A stretch of 64,000 nt of DNA from Hyphomicrobium sp. CS1BSMeth3 (GTDB taxonomy: Bacteria > Pseudomonadota > Alphaproteobacteria > Rhizobiales > Hyphomicrobiaceae): assembly GCF_900117415.1 (NCBI RefSeq), contig NZ_FPEI01000004.1:992001-1056000 (forward strand), read 5' to 3'. The position numbers and the translations under genes were made by a program. Position 1 is the stretch's first letter, and every line of letters starts with the position of its first letter. This document shows positions 8,627 through 15,959 of this stretch, piece after piece. Under the pieces are notes generated by a model. The model was not told the DNA's origin. It saw only the letters and a list, made by a program, of their open reading frames with translations, and searched no databases.

Positions 8627-9712
8627 TCAGGTCTCCGACGATTTGCCAGCGCGATCCTCGCTGAGCAGCGTCATCACGCTCTCGACAGCCATGGCCGGCG
8701 TCAGGCGCCCGAGCCGCACCTCCGCTTCGAGCTGCCCCATGCGCTCCACGATGTGCGCGCGGCTGCGCACCTCGTCCATGAGGCGGTCGGCGAGCATGTC
8801 GTGCATCCAGGTCACGGCCTGCGTCTGACGGCGCGCGAGGAAGGCGCCGGTGCCGGTCATGATGCGCCGGTGCTCCTCGATCTTCTGCCAGAGCACGTCG
8901 AGGCCCTTGTTCTCCTGTGCCGACATGGTGAGCACGGGCGGGCTCCAGCTCGGCGAGACGGGCGTCAGCAGATTGAGCGCGCCCTGGTATTCGGCCGCCG
9001 AGCGCGAGGCCCGCGCGACATTGTCCCCATCGGCCTTGTTGATGACGATCATGTCGGCGATCTCGATGATGCCCTTCTTGATGCCCTGGAGATCGTCGCC
9101 GCCGCCGGCGAGCAGCAGCACGAGGAAGAAATCGACCATCTCGGCAACGGCCGTCTCGGACTGGCCGACGCCCACCGTCTCGACGATCACGACATCATAG
9201 CCCGCGGCCTCGACCACCAGCATGGTCTCGCGCGTGCGCCGCGCCACGCCACCGAGCGTGCCCGATGTGGGCGAGGGGCGGATGAAGGCATTCTCGCTCG
9301 ACGAGAGGCGCTGCATGCGCGTCTTGTCGCCGAGAATGGAGCCGCCCGTGCGCCGGGAGGTCGGATCGACCGCCAGCACCGCCACGCGGTGTCCGGCATC
9401 GATCAGGTTCATACCGAGCTGATCGATCGTCGTCGACTTGCCGACGCCCGGCACGCCGGTAATGCCGATGCGGTGCGCCTTGCCGGTATTGGGGCCAGCC
9501 TCCGGCAGCAGGATCTGCAGCAATGCCTGCGCGCGCGTACGATGTGCGGGCTTGGTGCTTTCGATCAGCGTAATGGCGCGCGCGAGCGCTGCGCGGTTAC
9601 GGGCGCGAATGCGCTCTGCGAGCGCCTCGAGCGAGAGTGCGTCGAAGCTCTGCCGGCCGAGCGCCGCGGCAGATCCCCCGGCCGGCTCGCCGTTGGCACC
9701 ATCACCCACCAT
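8627..9712 (-). CDS. meaB: Methylmalonyl-CoA mutase-associated GTPase MeaB (ArgK/YgfD family)
   Basis: The 361-residue G3E-family GTPase protects and reloads adenosylcobalamin-dependent methylmalonyl-CoA mutase. Motifs visible: Walker A GVPGVGKST near residue 90, AVDPTSRRTGGSILGDKTRM (switch region), the VIVETVGVGQSE segment with the G3-type acidic residue, and NKADGD (G4, NKxD). The length is normal for the family. The mutase genes themselves are absent from the window. Its ATG abuts the stop codon of the 65-residue membrane-protein gene upstream (TGAATG, no gap), which indicates translational coupling. Confidence 0.95.
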   Translation of the reverse strand: MVGDGANGEPAGGSAAALGRQSFDALSLEALAERIRARNRAALARAITLIESTKPAHRTRAQALLQILLPEAGPNTGKAHRIGITGVPGVGKSTTIDQLGMNLIDAGHRVAVLAVDPTSRRTGGSILGDKTRMQRLSSSENAFIRPSPTSGTLGGVARRTRETMLVVEAAGYDVVIVETVGVGQSETAVAEMVDFFLVLLLAGGGDDLQGIKKGIIEIADMIVINKADGDNVARASRSAAEYQGALNLLTPVSPSWSPPVLTMSAQENKGLDVLWQKIEEHRRIMTGTGAFLARRQTQAVTWMHDMLADRLMDEVRSRAHIVERMGQLEAEVRLGRLTPAMAVESVMTLLSEDRAGKSSET

Positions 9713-9910
9713 TCAGAAGCACCACAGGCGTTGCCCGAGCGTCGACAAATCGACGAGCAGCGCTTCGCCCCTGACGGCGACGAGATAGAGCGCGCCCATC
9801 ATGAGCAGGGCGAGCGCCAAGGTCAGCCCGAGGCGCACCGCGCGCGGCATCCGCTCGGGCACTTCGGCCGCCGTCTGCGGCGCAACTTGCGGTTCACTGA
9901 TCGAGGTCAT
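9713..9910 (-). CDS. 65-residue single-pass membrane protein, function unknown
   Basis: The start at 9910 is fixed by a strong Shine-Dalgarno (gaggagg, about 8 nt upstream). The protein has a polar, acidic N-terminus (MTSISEPQVAPQTAAEVPER), one transmembrane helix (about residues 27-47, VRLGLTLALALLMMGALYLVA) and a short tail ending RLWCF. It sits 11 bp after the MFS gene and directly abuts meaB, so it is inside the operon. It could be an accessory subunit of the MFS carrier, but nothing in the sequence proves this. I do not recognise a family. Confidence 0.75.
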   Translation of the reverse strand: MTSISEPQVAPQTAAEVPERMPRAVRLGLTLALALLMMGALYLVAVRGEALLVDLSTLGQRLWCF

Positions 9911-9921
9911 GCGTGGCCTCC

Positions 9922-11154
9922 TCAGGTCGCGGGCTGTTCCCTGAGCCGTGCGACGGGACGCTCGCGGATCGGCCAGTGAATGAGCGCCGCAAACATCGCG
10001 AGCGCGATCGAAATCCACCACATGCTATCGTAGGATTTGGTGGAGTCATAGAGGGTTCCGGCAAGCCACAAACCCGCGAACGAGCCGAGCTGGTGCGACA
10101 GGAAGACGAAGCCGAAGAGCATCGACATCCATTGCGTGCCGAAGAAGATCCCGACCAGCGTCGAGGTCAGCGGCACGGTCGAGAGCCAGAAGAGCCCGAG
10201 CAGCGCCGAGATGGCGATGATCAGCCACGGCGTCAGCGGCAGGAAGAGCAGCCCCAGGAACGCGAACGAGCGCATGAAGTAGATGAAGCTCAGCCCGACG
10301 CGGCGCTCGACAAAGCGGGCCGACTGGCCGGCGGCGTACGTGCCGATGATATTGGCGACGCCGACCGCCATCAGCGCCCACACGCCAACCCACGACGGCA
10401 TTCCGAGATCGGAAACGAATGCCGGCAGGTGAACGCCGTAGAAGGCAAGGTGGAAGCCGCAGACGAAGAAGCCTGATGTCAGCAGCCAGAAGCTCGGATG
10501 CCGGAAGGCTTCCTGGAAAGCCTCGACCAGCGTCTGGGATTTGGCGGCACCAACAGCGGACGGCGTCGGCTTGCCCGCCAGCGGCCAGGCCAGCGGAAGG
10601 ATCAGCAGGCAGGTGGCCGAGATGACCATCAGGCTGGCTTTCCAGCCGATCGTTTCGATCAGCACATGGGCATAGGGAAATGCGATGAGTGTGCCGATGC
10701 CGCTCGCCATACCGAGCGACGCGATCGCGGCTGTGCGCCTTTCGGCCGGCGCTGCGCGGCCAACAGCACCGACAAGAGCGGGAACGCCCGTTCCCGCGAC
10801 GCCGGCGCCCGCGAGAAGGCCCGCAATATAGAGGTCGAGCGGGTTCTGCGCAGTGGCCATGAGATAGAACGAACTGACGGTCGCGAGCCCGGAGACGATG
10901 AGGACGCGCCCGGCGCCGTATCTGTCGGCGACGGCGCCCGCCACGATCGTCAGCACGCCCCAAGTGAGGTTGGCGATTGCCATGGCATTGGAGAACGGCT
11001 CGCGCCCGATGCCGAGTTCTGTGGTCAGCGGCTTGAGATAAAGCCCCATGACCTGCCTGAGCCCCATGGCCAGGCCGACAATCGTACCGGCGGCAAGAAT
11101 AACCAGCCACAGCGGGCGCGCGGGCCGCGCTGCGGCAATTGCTTGAGCTGACAT
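9922..11154 (-). CDS. Major facilitator superfamily transporter (oxalate/formate antiporter-like OFA group)
   Basis: The 410-residue protein has 12 hydrophobic segments. The loop 2-3 motif appears as GAVADRYGAGRVLIVSG, and the N-terminal segment GLAMGLRQVMGLYLKPLTTELGIGREPFSNAMA resembles carriers of the monocarboxylate/OFA type. It is an inner-membrane uniporter, symporter or antiporter of a small organic anion; the substrate is not readable. I chose the ATG at 11154; a TTG four codons upstream (11166) is the alternative. First gene of the operon with the 65-residue protein, meaB and pcp. Confidence 0.85.
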   Translation of the reverse strand: MSAQAIAAARPARPLWLVILAAGTIVGLAMGLRQVMGLYLKPLTTELGIGREPFSNAMAIANLTWGVLTIVAGAVADRYGAGRVLIVSGLATVSSFYLMATAQNPLDLYIAGLLAGAGVAGTGVPALVGAVGRAAPAERRTAAIASLGMASGIGTLIAFPYAHVLIETIGWKASLMVISATCLLILPLAWPLAGKPTPSAVGAAKSQTLVEAFQEAFRHPSFWLLTSGFFVCGFHLAFYGVHLPAFVSDLGMPSWVGVWALMAVGVANIIGTYAAGQSARFVERRVGLSFIYFMRSFAFLGLLFLPLTPWLIIAISALLGLFWLSTVPLTSTLVGIFFGTQWMSMLFGFVFLSHQLGSFAGLWLAGTLYDSTKSYDSMWWISIALAMFAALIHWPIRERPVARLREQPAT

Positions 11155-11495
11155 TCTTCGGTCCAACCAGATGCTCGCCGGCTGACGCTGAAGAAAAGCG
11201 CGGGCCGCGAGGCAGGAAGCTGCAGCACTGTTTCGAGTGTCTTATGCCCTGCGCCGGGGCTCCATGTCGAGTTGCGGCGGAGACCCGCAAGGCTGCATTG
11301 CCGGCCGCACATTTCCTTGAGCCGCGGCAGTAGACCACCAGCGCGCGGGCGATCATCGACAATATAAGGCTAAGATGATCCGTTTACCGAGTTAATCGGA
11401 GAGCTTTGTCAGGTAACTCCCATCGAGATTAAGCTTTTCTTAGAGCCGCGAACCGGGACCGGCTGCCCAGCGGGCGTCGCTCAGGAGAGAGCCAC
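11155..11495. other. 341-bp divergent intergenic region
   Basis: No gene is visible. The stretch 11360-11450 is clearly more AT-rich than its surroundings (for example aatataaggctaagatgatc and agattaagcttttcttag) and probably holds the promoters of the MFS operon (minus) and of the small secreted protein (plus). I cannot assign exact -35/-10 boxes with confidence. Confidence 0.5.
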
Positions 11496-11849
11496 ATGTC
11501 GAAGACCGCACTTCTCACTGCCGCGACGGCGGCCTTGCTCGGTGCCCTGTCGTTTGCCGCAGCTCCGAGCGCCGAGGCAGGTGGCTACAAATACGGATAC
11601 CGCTCCAGCGGCGTCATCGTTTTCGTCGGCACACCGCCCTACGTCTATGACGGCTATCGCCCGTACCGCGGCCCCTACTACTTCCGCCGCGAAGGCATCT
11701 ACCAGCAGCCGGAAGGCATTTTCCGCCCCGCCGGCATCGTCTACAGGCCCTATTACGCCGCGCCGAGCCCCGTCTACTGCCGCGGTTGGGGTTTCAAGTA
11801 CGACCGCCGCTGGGTAAAGCCCAAGAAGTGGCGCTGCATGGCCTGGTAG
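11496..11849 (+). CDS. Small secreted Tyr/Pro/Gly-rich protein with C-terminal KWRCMAW motif (paralogue 1)
   Basis: The 117-residue protein has a signal peptide (TALLTAATAALLGALSFAAAP, cleavage near AEAGG). The mature chain is rich in Tyr, Arg, Pro and Gly (YKYGYRSSG, YVYDGYRPYRGPYYFRREG, IVYRPYYAAP) and ends CRGWGFKYDRRWVKPKKWRCMAW. Two Cys near the C-terminus may form a disulfide. The end matches that of the next gene. The Shine-Dalgarno caggagag is 8 nt before the ATG. It is probably a periplasmic or surface protein of unknown function. Confidence 0.75.
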   Translation: MSKTALLTAATAALLGALSFAAAPSAEAGGYKYGYRSSGVIVFVGTPPYVYDGYRPYRGPYYFRREGIYQQPEGIFRPAGIVYRPYYAAPSPVYCRGWGFKYDRRWVKPKKWRCMAW

Positions 11850-12067
11850 GCCCCTCAGGCCGCCGTCGCCGCATCACTGACAGTTCCAGCGCCCTCGATC
11901 CTCACCGGTCGGGGGCGCCGCCGTTTGGCGGCCCAATCCTCACAATGCCGACTAAATTGCTGGCGCCCGCTCAATCGAACAGTGAACTTTGTTCTGTACA
12001 CCGATCCTGGAGACCAACCGAAGTCGCCGCCCGGGCGTCCACGCTCGGGTCCAGGAGAGAAAAACAC

Positions 12068-12358
12068 ATGTCCAATGTCGCCGTTTTCGCCGCAACCGCC
12101 GCCACGGCAATCGTAGCCCTGTCACTTGCCAGCGCCACGGGCGCGGAGGCGCGCAAGCACCGCCATCACCATCATCACCGCGGCGTGTCCGTCGTCATTG
12201 GCGCGCCGCTGGTCTACGGCGGCTACTACTACGGCAGCAGGCACTACGGATACGCCCCGTCGTCCTACTATCGCGGCGGCTTCGGCCCCGACTGCCTGCG
12301 CTGGCAAAGGTATCACTCCCGCAGCGGGAAGGTGAAATGGCGTTGCGTCGCCTGGTAA
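12068..12358 (+). CDS. Small secreted His/Tyr-rich protein with C-terminal KWRCVAW motif (paralogue 2)
   Basis: The 96-residue protein starts at the ATG at 12068 behind ccaggagag, the same ribosome-site sequence as the preceding paralogue. After the signal peptide (VAVFAATAATAIVALSLASA, cleavage near AEA) comes a basic His cluster (KHRHHHHHRG), a Tyr/Gly-rich middle (VYGGYYYGSRHYGYAP) and the end DCLRWQRYHSRSGKVKWRCVAW with two Cys. The shared end and leader indicate a tandem duplication that has diverged in the middle. The His cluster could bind metal; function unknown. Confidence 0.75.
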   Translation: MSNVAVFAATAATAIVALSLASATGAEARKHRHHHHHRGVSVVIGAPLVYGGYYYGSRHYGYAPSSYYRGGFGPDCLRWQRYHSRSGKVKWRCVAW

Positions 12359-12389
12359 GCGTACTCCCCCACGCCAGTTGACGCTCCTC

Positions 12390-12421
12390 GCGCCCCCTTG
12401 ACCCACGGGTCCTGGGGGCGC
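12390..12421. terminator. Bidirectional terminator between convergent genes
   Basis: An 8-bp GC-only stem (GCGCCCCC/GGGGGCGC, 16-nt loop containing ACCCACGGGT) lies between the small secreted-protein gene and the convergent universal stress protein gene. It lacks a T tract on either side. Confidence 0.5.
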
Positions 12422-12449
12422 TCGCGTTGGAGCGCGCGATCGCTGAGCC

Positions 12450-12887
12450 TCAGCGGCAGACGAGCACCGGGATCGTCGTGTGCGTGAGGACTTTCTGGGT
12501 CTCGCTGCCGAGCAGCACGGCCGAGATGCCGCGGCGCCCGTGCGATGCCATCACGATCAGGTTGGCGGCCTTCTGCTTGGCCGTATCGATGATCGCCTGC
12601 CAGGGCTGGTCGTGCTCGACGTGCACGGTCTCCATGTCGACGCCAAGTGCCGTCGCCTTGCTCTTGAGAACCGTGAAGTGCTCGGCAACCCGCGCCGCGA
12701 TCTCGGCGCGGATCTCCTCGGTCGGCAGCGCCACGACGACGCCCTCGTAGACCATCGGCGCCGGCATGCTGGTCACCCGCACGACGATGACCTTCGCGCC
12801 CACGGCCTTGGCCATGGCGAGACCTTGATCGACCGCCTTTTCGGCGAGTTCGCTGCCGTCAGTCGCAATCAGAATGCGGTCGTACAT
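12450..12887 (-). CDS. Universal stress protein, single UspA domain
   Basis: The 145-residue cytosolic protein begins MYDRILIATDGSELAEKAVDQGLAMAK and ends with the nucleotide-binding signature VMASHGRRGISAVLLGSETQKVLTHTTIPVLVCR, a G-2x-G-9x-G(S/T)-type ATP-binding pattern (HGRRG then GSET). It is therefore probably an ATP-binding Usp. A repeat element (A1) and a two-domain Usp gene follow upstream on the same strand, so the two may form one stress-response unit, though the repeat separates them. Confidence 0.92.
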   Translation of the reverse strand: MYDRILIATDGSELAEKAVDQGLAMAKAVGAKVIVVRVTSMPAPMVYEGVVVALPTEEIRAEIAARVAEHFTVLKSKATALGVDMETVHVEHDQPWQAIIDTAKQKAANLIVMASHGRRGISAVLLGSETQKVLTHTTIPVLVCR

Positions 12888-12933
12888 CAGTGCCTCTCCT
12901 TGTTCGATGCAGAATTCTCGATTGGCGGCAGGC

Positions 12934-13063
12934 CTAGTGTGATGATCGAGAAATTCGCCACTTGTCGCGGCACGCTATCGAGCGAATTTCTCGATCTGAA
13001 CCACACTAGCAAGACTACAATTCCAGTGTCCCTTTTGATCCCGAAGCTCGCTCGGGACACTAG
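12934..13063. repeat. Element A1: two-hairpin interspersed repeat, second hairpin truncated
   Basis: Hairpin 1 (12934-13009) has an 8-bp outer stem CTAGTGTG/CACACTAG, an internal loop, and a 14-bp inner stem ATCGAGAAATTCGC/GCGAATTTCTCGAT enclosing a loop with TCGCGGCA. After the spacer comes a shortened hairpin 2 whose arm and loop are deleted (AGTGTCCC to GGGACACTAG). The terminal CTAG supplies the TAG stop codon of the two-domain Usp gene on the minus strand. Confidence 0.85.
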
Positions 13064-13893
13064 TGCGACATCAGCGTGGGCACGGTCATGTGCCGCAGGA
13101 TATGGCGCGTGACGCCGCCGAACACCATCTCGCGCAGCCGCGAATAGCCGTAGGCACCCATGACCAGCAGGTCGGAGCCGTTGTCGGCGAGACGCGAGAG
13201 AATATCGTCGGCGACGCCGATCTCCTCGGCAACGGACTTCTGCACCGTAACCTTGACGCCGTGGCGCGACAGCGCCGCCGCGATCTGGGTGCCGGGCAAT
13301 TCGCCCGGCTCGGGCTCGGCCCCACCGCCGACGACACAGAGCAGCGTGACCACCTCGGCGCCCTTCAGCAGGGGCAGGGCATCGAACACGGCGCGCGCGC
13401 CCTCCCGCTTCCCGGACCAGGCGACCGTAACGCGCTTGCCGATCTCGCCATAGGTGCCGGCATAGGGCACGAGCAGCACGGGCCGCCCGCCCTCCATCAT
13501 GAGGCGCTCGGGAAAATCGAAGAGGCCTGAAAGCTCCCAGTCGGGATCGGTCTGGCTCGCGACAATGAGGTCCGAGGCGCGGGCGTGCTCGAGAACGGCG
13601 GACGGCAAATCGCCATCCTCGATCCTGAGCTCACGCCATTCGCTTACGAACGGCCGGTTGGCCACCGCAGTCTCGAACATTTCCTTGAGGTCCCTGACCC
13701 GCTGGCCTTCGGCTGCGATGATCGCCTCCACGTCGGCAGGCGCCATCATCGGTGCTGCAAACGAAAAGGTCGGGGTTGCATCGATGCCGATCAGGTGCGT
13801 GTTGAAACGCTCGGCAAGACGTCCGGCGACGCTCAGCAGCACCTTGGCGCGACCCGGATTGGAGATCTGCGTCGTAATGGTTTTCCAGGCCAT
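13060..13893 (-). CDS. Universal stress protein, tandem UspA domains
   Basis: The 277-residue protein has two Usp-like halves. The N-terminal half (MAWKTITTQISNPGRAKVLLSVAGRLAERF to GGRPVLLVP) lacks a clear G-2x-G-9x-G motif. The C-terminal half ends with LLVMGAYGYSRLREMVFGGVTRHILRHMTVPTLMSH, where GAYGYSR and GGVTR give a recognisable ATP-site pattern. The start at 13893 is chosen because the upstream extension is not Usp-like and gagaggtcggcccATG gives a ribosome site. Its stop codon lies in the end of repeat A1. Confidence 0.9.
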   Translation of the reverse strand: MAWKTITTQISNPGRAKVLLSVAGRLAERFNTHLIGIDATPTFSFAAPMMAPADVEAIIAAEGQRVRDLKEMFETAVANRPFVSEWRELRIEDGDLPSAVLEHARASDLIVASQTDPDWELSGLFDFPERLMMEGGRPVLLVPYAGTYGEIGKRVTVAWSGKREGARAVFDALPLLKGAEVVTLLCVVGGGAEPEPGELPGTQIAAALSRHGVKVTVQKSVAEEIGVADDILSRLADNGSDLLVMGAYGYSRLREMVFGGVTRHILRHMTVPTLMSH

Positions 13894-14076
13894 GGGCCGA
13901 CCTCTCCGCTTTTGTCGCAATTGCGCGTGACATGAACATTGAACGGCGCGCGTCCGGCCGCCTTGACACGCATCAAGGCAGTCCGACGCCAGTACGTATG
14001 TATGGAACATAGGAGCGCGCCGGCCAGTTCCAAGCCGGCGGCGCGCCTGCCAATGCACACGCCGAGGGGGCCCCGA

Positions 14077-14406
14077 ATGCTTCGTCAAGCGAGAGCCGAC
14101 GTCCTGGCGGCCATCGTGCTTTCACGCCCGCTCGGCATTTGCGCCATTGCCGTCGCCCTTCTTGTGCTCGGCACGACGATCGCGCGCACGACGGAGTCGT
14201 GGGAGGTCCTGCTGCGGCACCAGCTTCAGGAGCAGCAGCGCTGCGCCCTCGACAAGGTCCTCATGGTGCGCGAGGTGCCGGTCGGCAATATCGTCGGCCT
14301 TGAAGGCCGCATCCGCTGTGCGGATACGCGCGAGTTCGATTTCAAGCGCGAGCGCGAGAACGAGCGTTTCACGATCCGCCTCTGCGAGCCCGTCAACGTG
14401 TGCTGA
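14077..14406 (+). CDS. Membrane-anchored protein with periplasmic Cys-containing domain, function unknown
   Basis: The 109-residue protein begins at the ATG at 14077 behind gaggggg. It has one N-terminal transmembrane segment (about residues 17-34, PLGICAIAVALLVLGTTI), then a charged domain (SWEVLLRHQLQEQQRCALDK, VGLEGRIRCADTREFDFKRERENERF) ending IRLCEPVNVC. Four Cys in the exported part could form two disulfides. It converges on dcd with 16 bp between stops. I do not recognise a family; expression as a single gene is likely. Confidence 0.65.
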   Translation: MLRQARADVLAAIVLSRPLGICAIAVALLVLGTTIARTTESWEVLLRHQLQEQQRCALDKVLMVREVPVGNIVGLEGRIRCADTREFDFKRERENERFTIRLCEPVNVC

Positions 14407-14422
14407 GCGCACACGAAAGCGA

Positions 14423-15544
14423 TCAAACCCGGAAGTGCTTCGAGAGCTTCAGGCCCTGCGCCTGATAGTGCGAGCCGAGATCCGTGCCGTACAGCACGCT
14501 CGGCACCGCCGTCATGCGCTCGTAGATGAGCCGGCCGATGATCTGCCCATCCTCGAGAATGAAGGGCACTTTGTGGCTGCGCACCTCGAGCACGACGCGC
14601 GCGCCCGCGCCGCCGGCCGGCGCGTGACCAAAGCCCGGATCCATGAAACCCGCATAGTGCACGCGGAACTCGCCGACGAGCGGATTGAAAGGCATCATCT
14701 CGGCCGCATGTGTCGGCGGCACGTGCACGGCTTCCTTGGAAGCGAGAATGTAGAACTGGTCAGGATCGAGGATCAGGCGCTGGCTGTCGCCGACGACGAT
14801 CGGCTCCCAGTAGTCGGCGAGCGGACAGGAGCCCGGTGCGTCGACATCGACGAGGCCCGTGTGGCGCCGCGCACGATAGCCGATGAGACCCTTGCTCTCG
14901 CCGACGAGATCGACCGAGAGCGCGATGCCGCCGCGAACATCGGCCGCCGCACCGCCGCGCACGAGCGTGACCTTCTTGTGCAGGGCTTCGAGCGCATCGT
15001 CCGTCTCGACGGGATCGCCCGCGCGAAAGCGGATCTGGCTGAGCATGGAGCCGCGGCGCACGACAATCGGGAAAGTCTGCGGGCAGATCTCGGCATAGAG
15101 CTGGCCGGCATAGCCCGCAGGGATCGTGTCGAAGGACGAGACGCCATCCGCGATCACGCGCGTGAAGACATCGAGCCGGCCCGTCGAGCTTTTCGGATTG
15201 GCGGCGGCGGCGATGTCCGCCGGCAGTGCGAGGCGCTCCTGCAGCGGCACGACATAGACGCAGCCCGTTTCGAGGACGGCGCCGGAACTGAGGTCGATCT
15301 TGTGGAGCGACAGCTCCTTGAGGCGATCCATGACGTTCGTGCGGCCGCCCGGGCCACCAGGCAGAAAGCTCGCCCTGACGCGATAGGCGACGTCGCCGAG
15401 ACGGAGATCGAGGCTCGCCGGCTGGATCTGGGTCGGCGCGAAGGCGCGCTCCGCATGGATCGCCCCCGACACGACCAGGGCGCGGATGTCCTGAATAGGC
15501 AGAATTCCTGCCCGCTGACTGGGCTTCGCGCGCGCTTTCGGCAT
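14423..15544 (-). CDS. dcd: dCTP deaminase, long alphaproteobacterial type
   Basis: The 373-residue enzyme deaminates dCTP to dUTP for thymidylate synthesis. It is the long form found in alphaproteobacteria, about twice the length of the E. coli enzyme and consisting of two dUTPase-like folds. Motifs include PASLDLRLGDVAYRVRASFL near the start, NPKSSTGRLDVFTRVI (the S-x-x-GR substrate site, about residue 115), GYAGQLYAEICP, and in the second half VHYAGFMDPGFGHAP and EVRSHKVPFILEDGQIIGRLIYERM. The ATG at 15544 has gagggag upstream. Repeat A2 starts 14 bp upstream of this start, so it forms the 5' leader or promoter region. Confidence 0.93.
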   Translation of the reverse strand: MPKARAKPSQRAGILPIQDIRALVVSGAIHAERAFAPTQIQPASLDLRLGDVAYRVRASFLPGGPGGRTNVMDRLKELSLHKIDLSSGAVLETGCVYVVPLQERLALPADIAAAANPKSSTGRLDVFTRVIADGVSSFDTIPAGYAGQLYAEICPQTFPIVVRRGSMLSQIRFRAGDPVETDDALEALHKKVTLVRGGAAADVRGGIALSVDLVGESKGLIGYRARRHTGLVDVDAPGSCPLADYWEPIVVGDSQRLILDPDQFYILASKEAVHVPPTHAAEMMPFNPLVGEFRVHYAGFMDPGFGHAPAGGAGARVVLEVRSHKVPFILEDGQIIGRLIYERMTAVPSVLYGTDLGSHYQAQGLKLSKHFRV

Positions 15545-15557
15545 AGGAGCTCCCTCA

Positions 15558-15725
15558 CTAGTGTGGTGGTTCCGAAGTCCGCCATCCCCTTCGCGGCAGG
15601 TGTCGGAGGCGGACTTCGGAAGCTGAACCACACTAGAAGCATAGACTTGCTAGTGTCCTTTCGATCGCGAAGTTCGTTCGAGAGCCCGCCACAGATGGTG
15701 ACGAACTTCGCGATCGGGACACTCG
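15558..15725. repeat. Element A2: two-hairpin interspersed repeat, most divergent stems
   Basis: Hairpin 1 (15558-15636) keeps CTAGTGTG/CACACTAG but has a different 14-bp inner stem, TTCCGAAGTCCGCC/GGCGGACTTCGGAA, fully paired. Its loop still contains TCGCGGCA. After a 13-nt spacer, hairpin 2 (15650-15725) has outer CTAGTGTCC/GGGACACT and inner stem ATCGCGAAGTTCGT/ACGAACTTCGCGAT. The element lies between divergent dcd and metZ. Confidence 0.88.
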
Positions 15726-15796
15726 TGCCGCTCGCGCATAGCCCATCCACCCATTGACGCCAAGCCCGAGGATGCGATAATCCGCGTCTCAGACGT

Positions 15797-15846
15797 CGTG
15801 GTGATTTGGCCGGCCGGCTTGCAGCCACGTAAAACAACTCGCTAAA
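15797..15846 (+). promoter_or_regulatory. SAM-II riboswitch aptamer upstream of metZ
   Basis: The sequence matches the SAM-II (metA motif) consensus. P1 is CGTGG (15797-15801) with CCACG (15825-15829); it is followed by TGATTTGG, a GGCCGGCCGGC run, the invariant CTTGCAGCCACGT, and CTCGCTAAAA at the 3' end. The pseudoknot strand is GATTT (15803-15807) against AACTC (15836-15840), leaving one T-C mismatch where I recall AAGTC in the usual consensus. It should bind S-adenosylmethionine and lower metZ expression when SAM is plentiful. Confidence 0.93.
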
Positions 15847-15858
15847 AGGGCCGTGCGG

Positions 15859-15920
15859 AACCGGTTTCCTGGTCGCGCCCGGCACATGCGGGTGACCACG
15901 AGGCCGGTTTTAGTTTTCTT
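15859..15920 (+). terminator. Conditional terminator between SAM-II aptamer and metZ
   Basis: A long hairpin (AACCGG at 15859-15864 with CCGGTT at 15904-15909, TGGTC with GACCA inside, and a GC inner stem) is followed by ttagttttctt. It lies between the aptamer and the metZ ribosome site (caggaga), so control by transcription termination is likely. Confidence 0.75.
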
Positions 15921-15959
15921 GGGGGCGCCCCGCGTGTCCCGCCGACAGGAGACCCGCAG

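Noticed and set aside
12157-12185. His cluster as an affinity tag or vector sequence
   Set aside because: It is embedded in a natural-looking secreted paralogue with native context on both sides; a natural His-rich segment is simpler.
12934-13112. Annotating the open frame inside the A repeats as small genes
   Set aside because: The frame is carried by the repeat itself and no Shine-Dalgarno precedes it, so I list it as an observation rather than a CDS.
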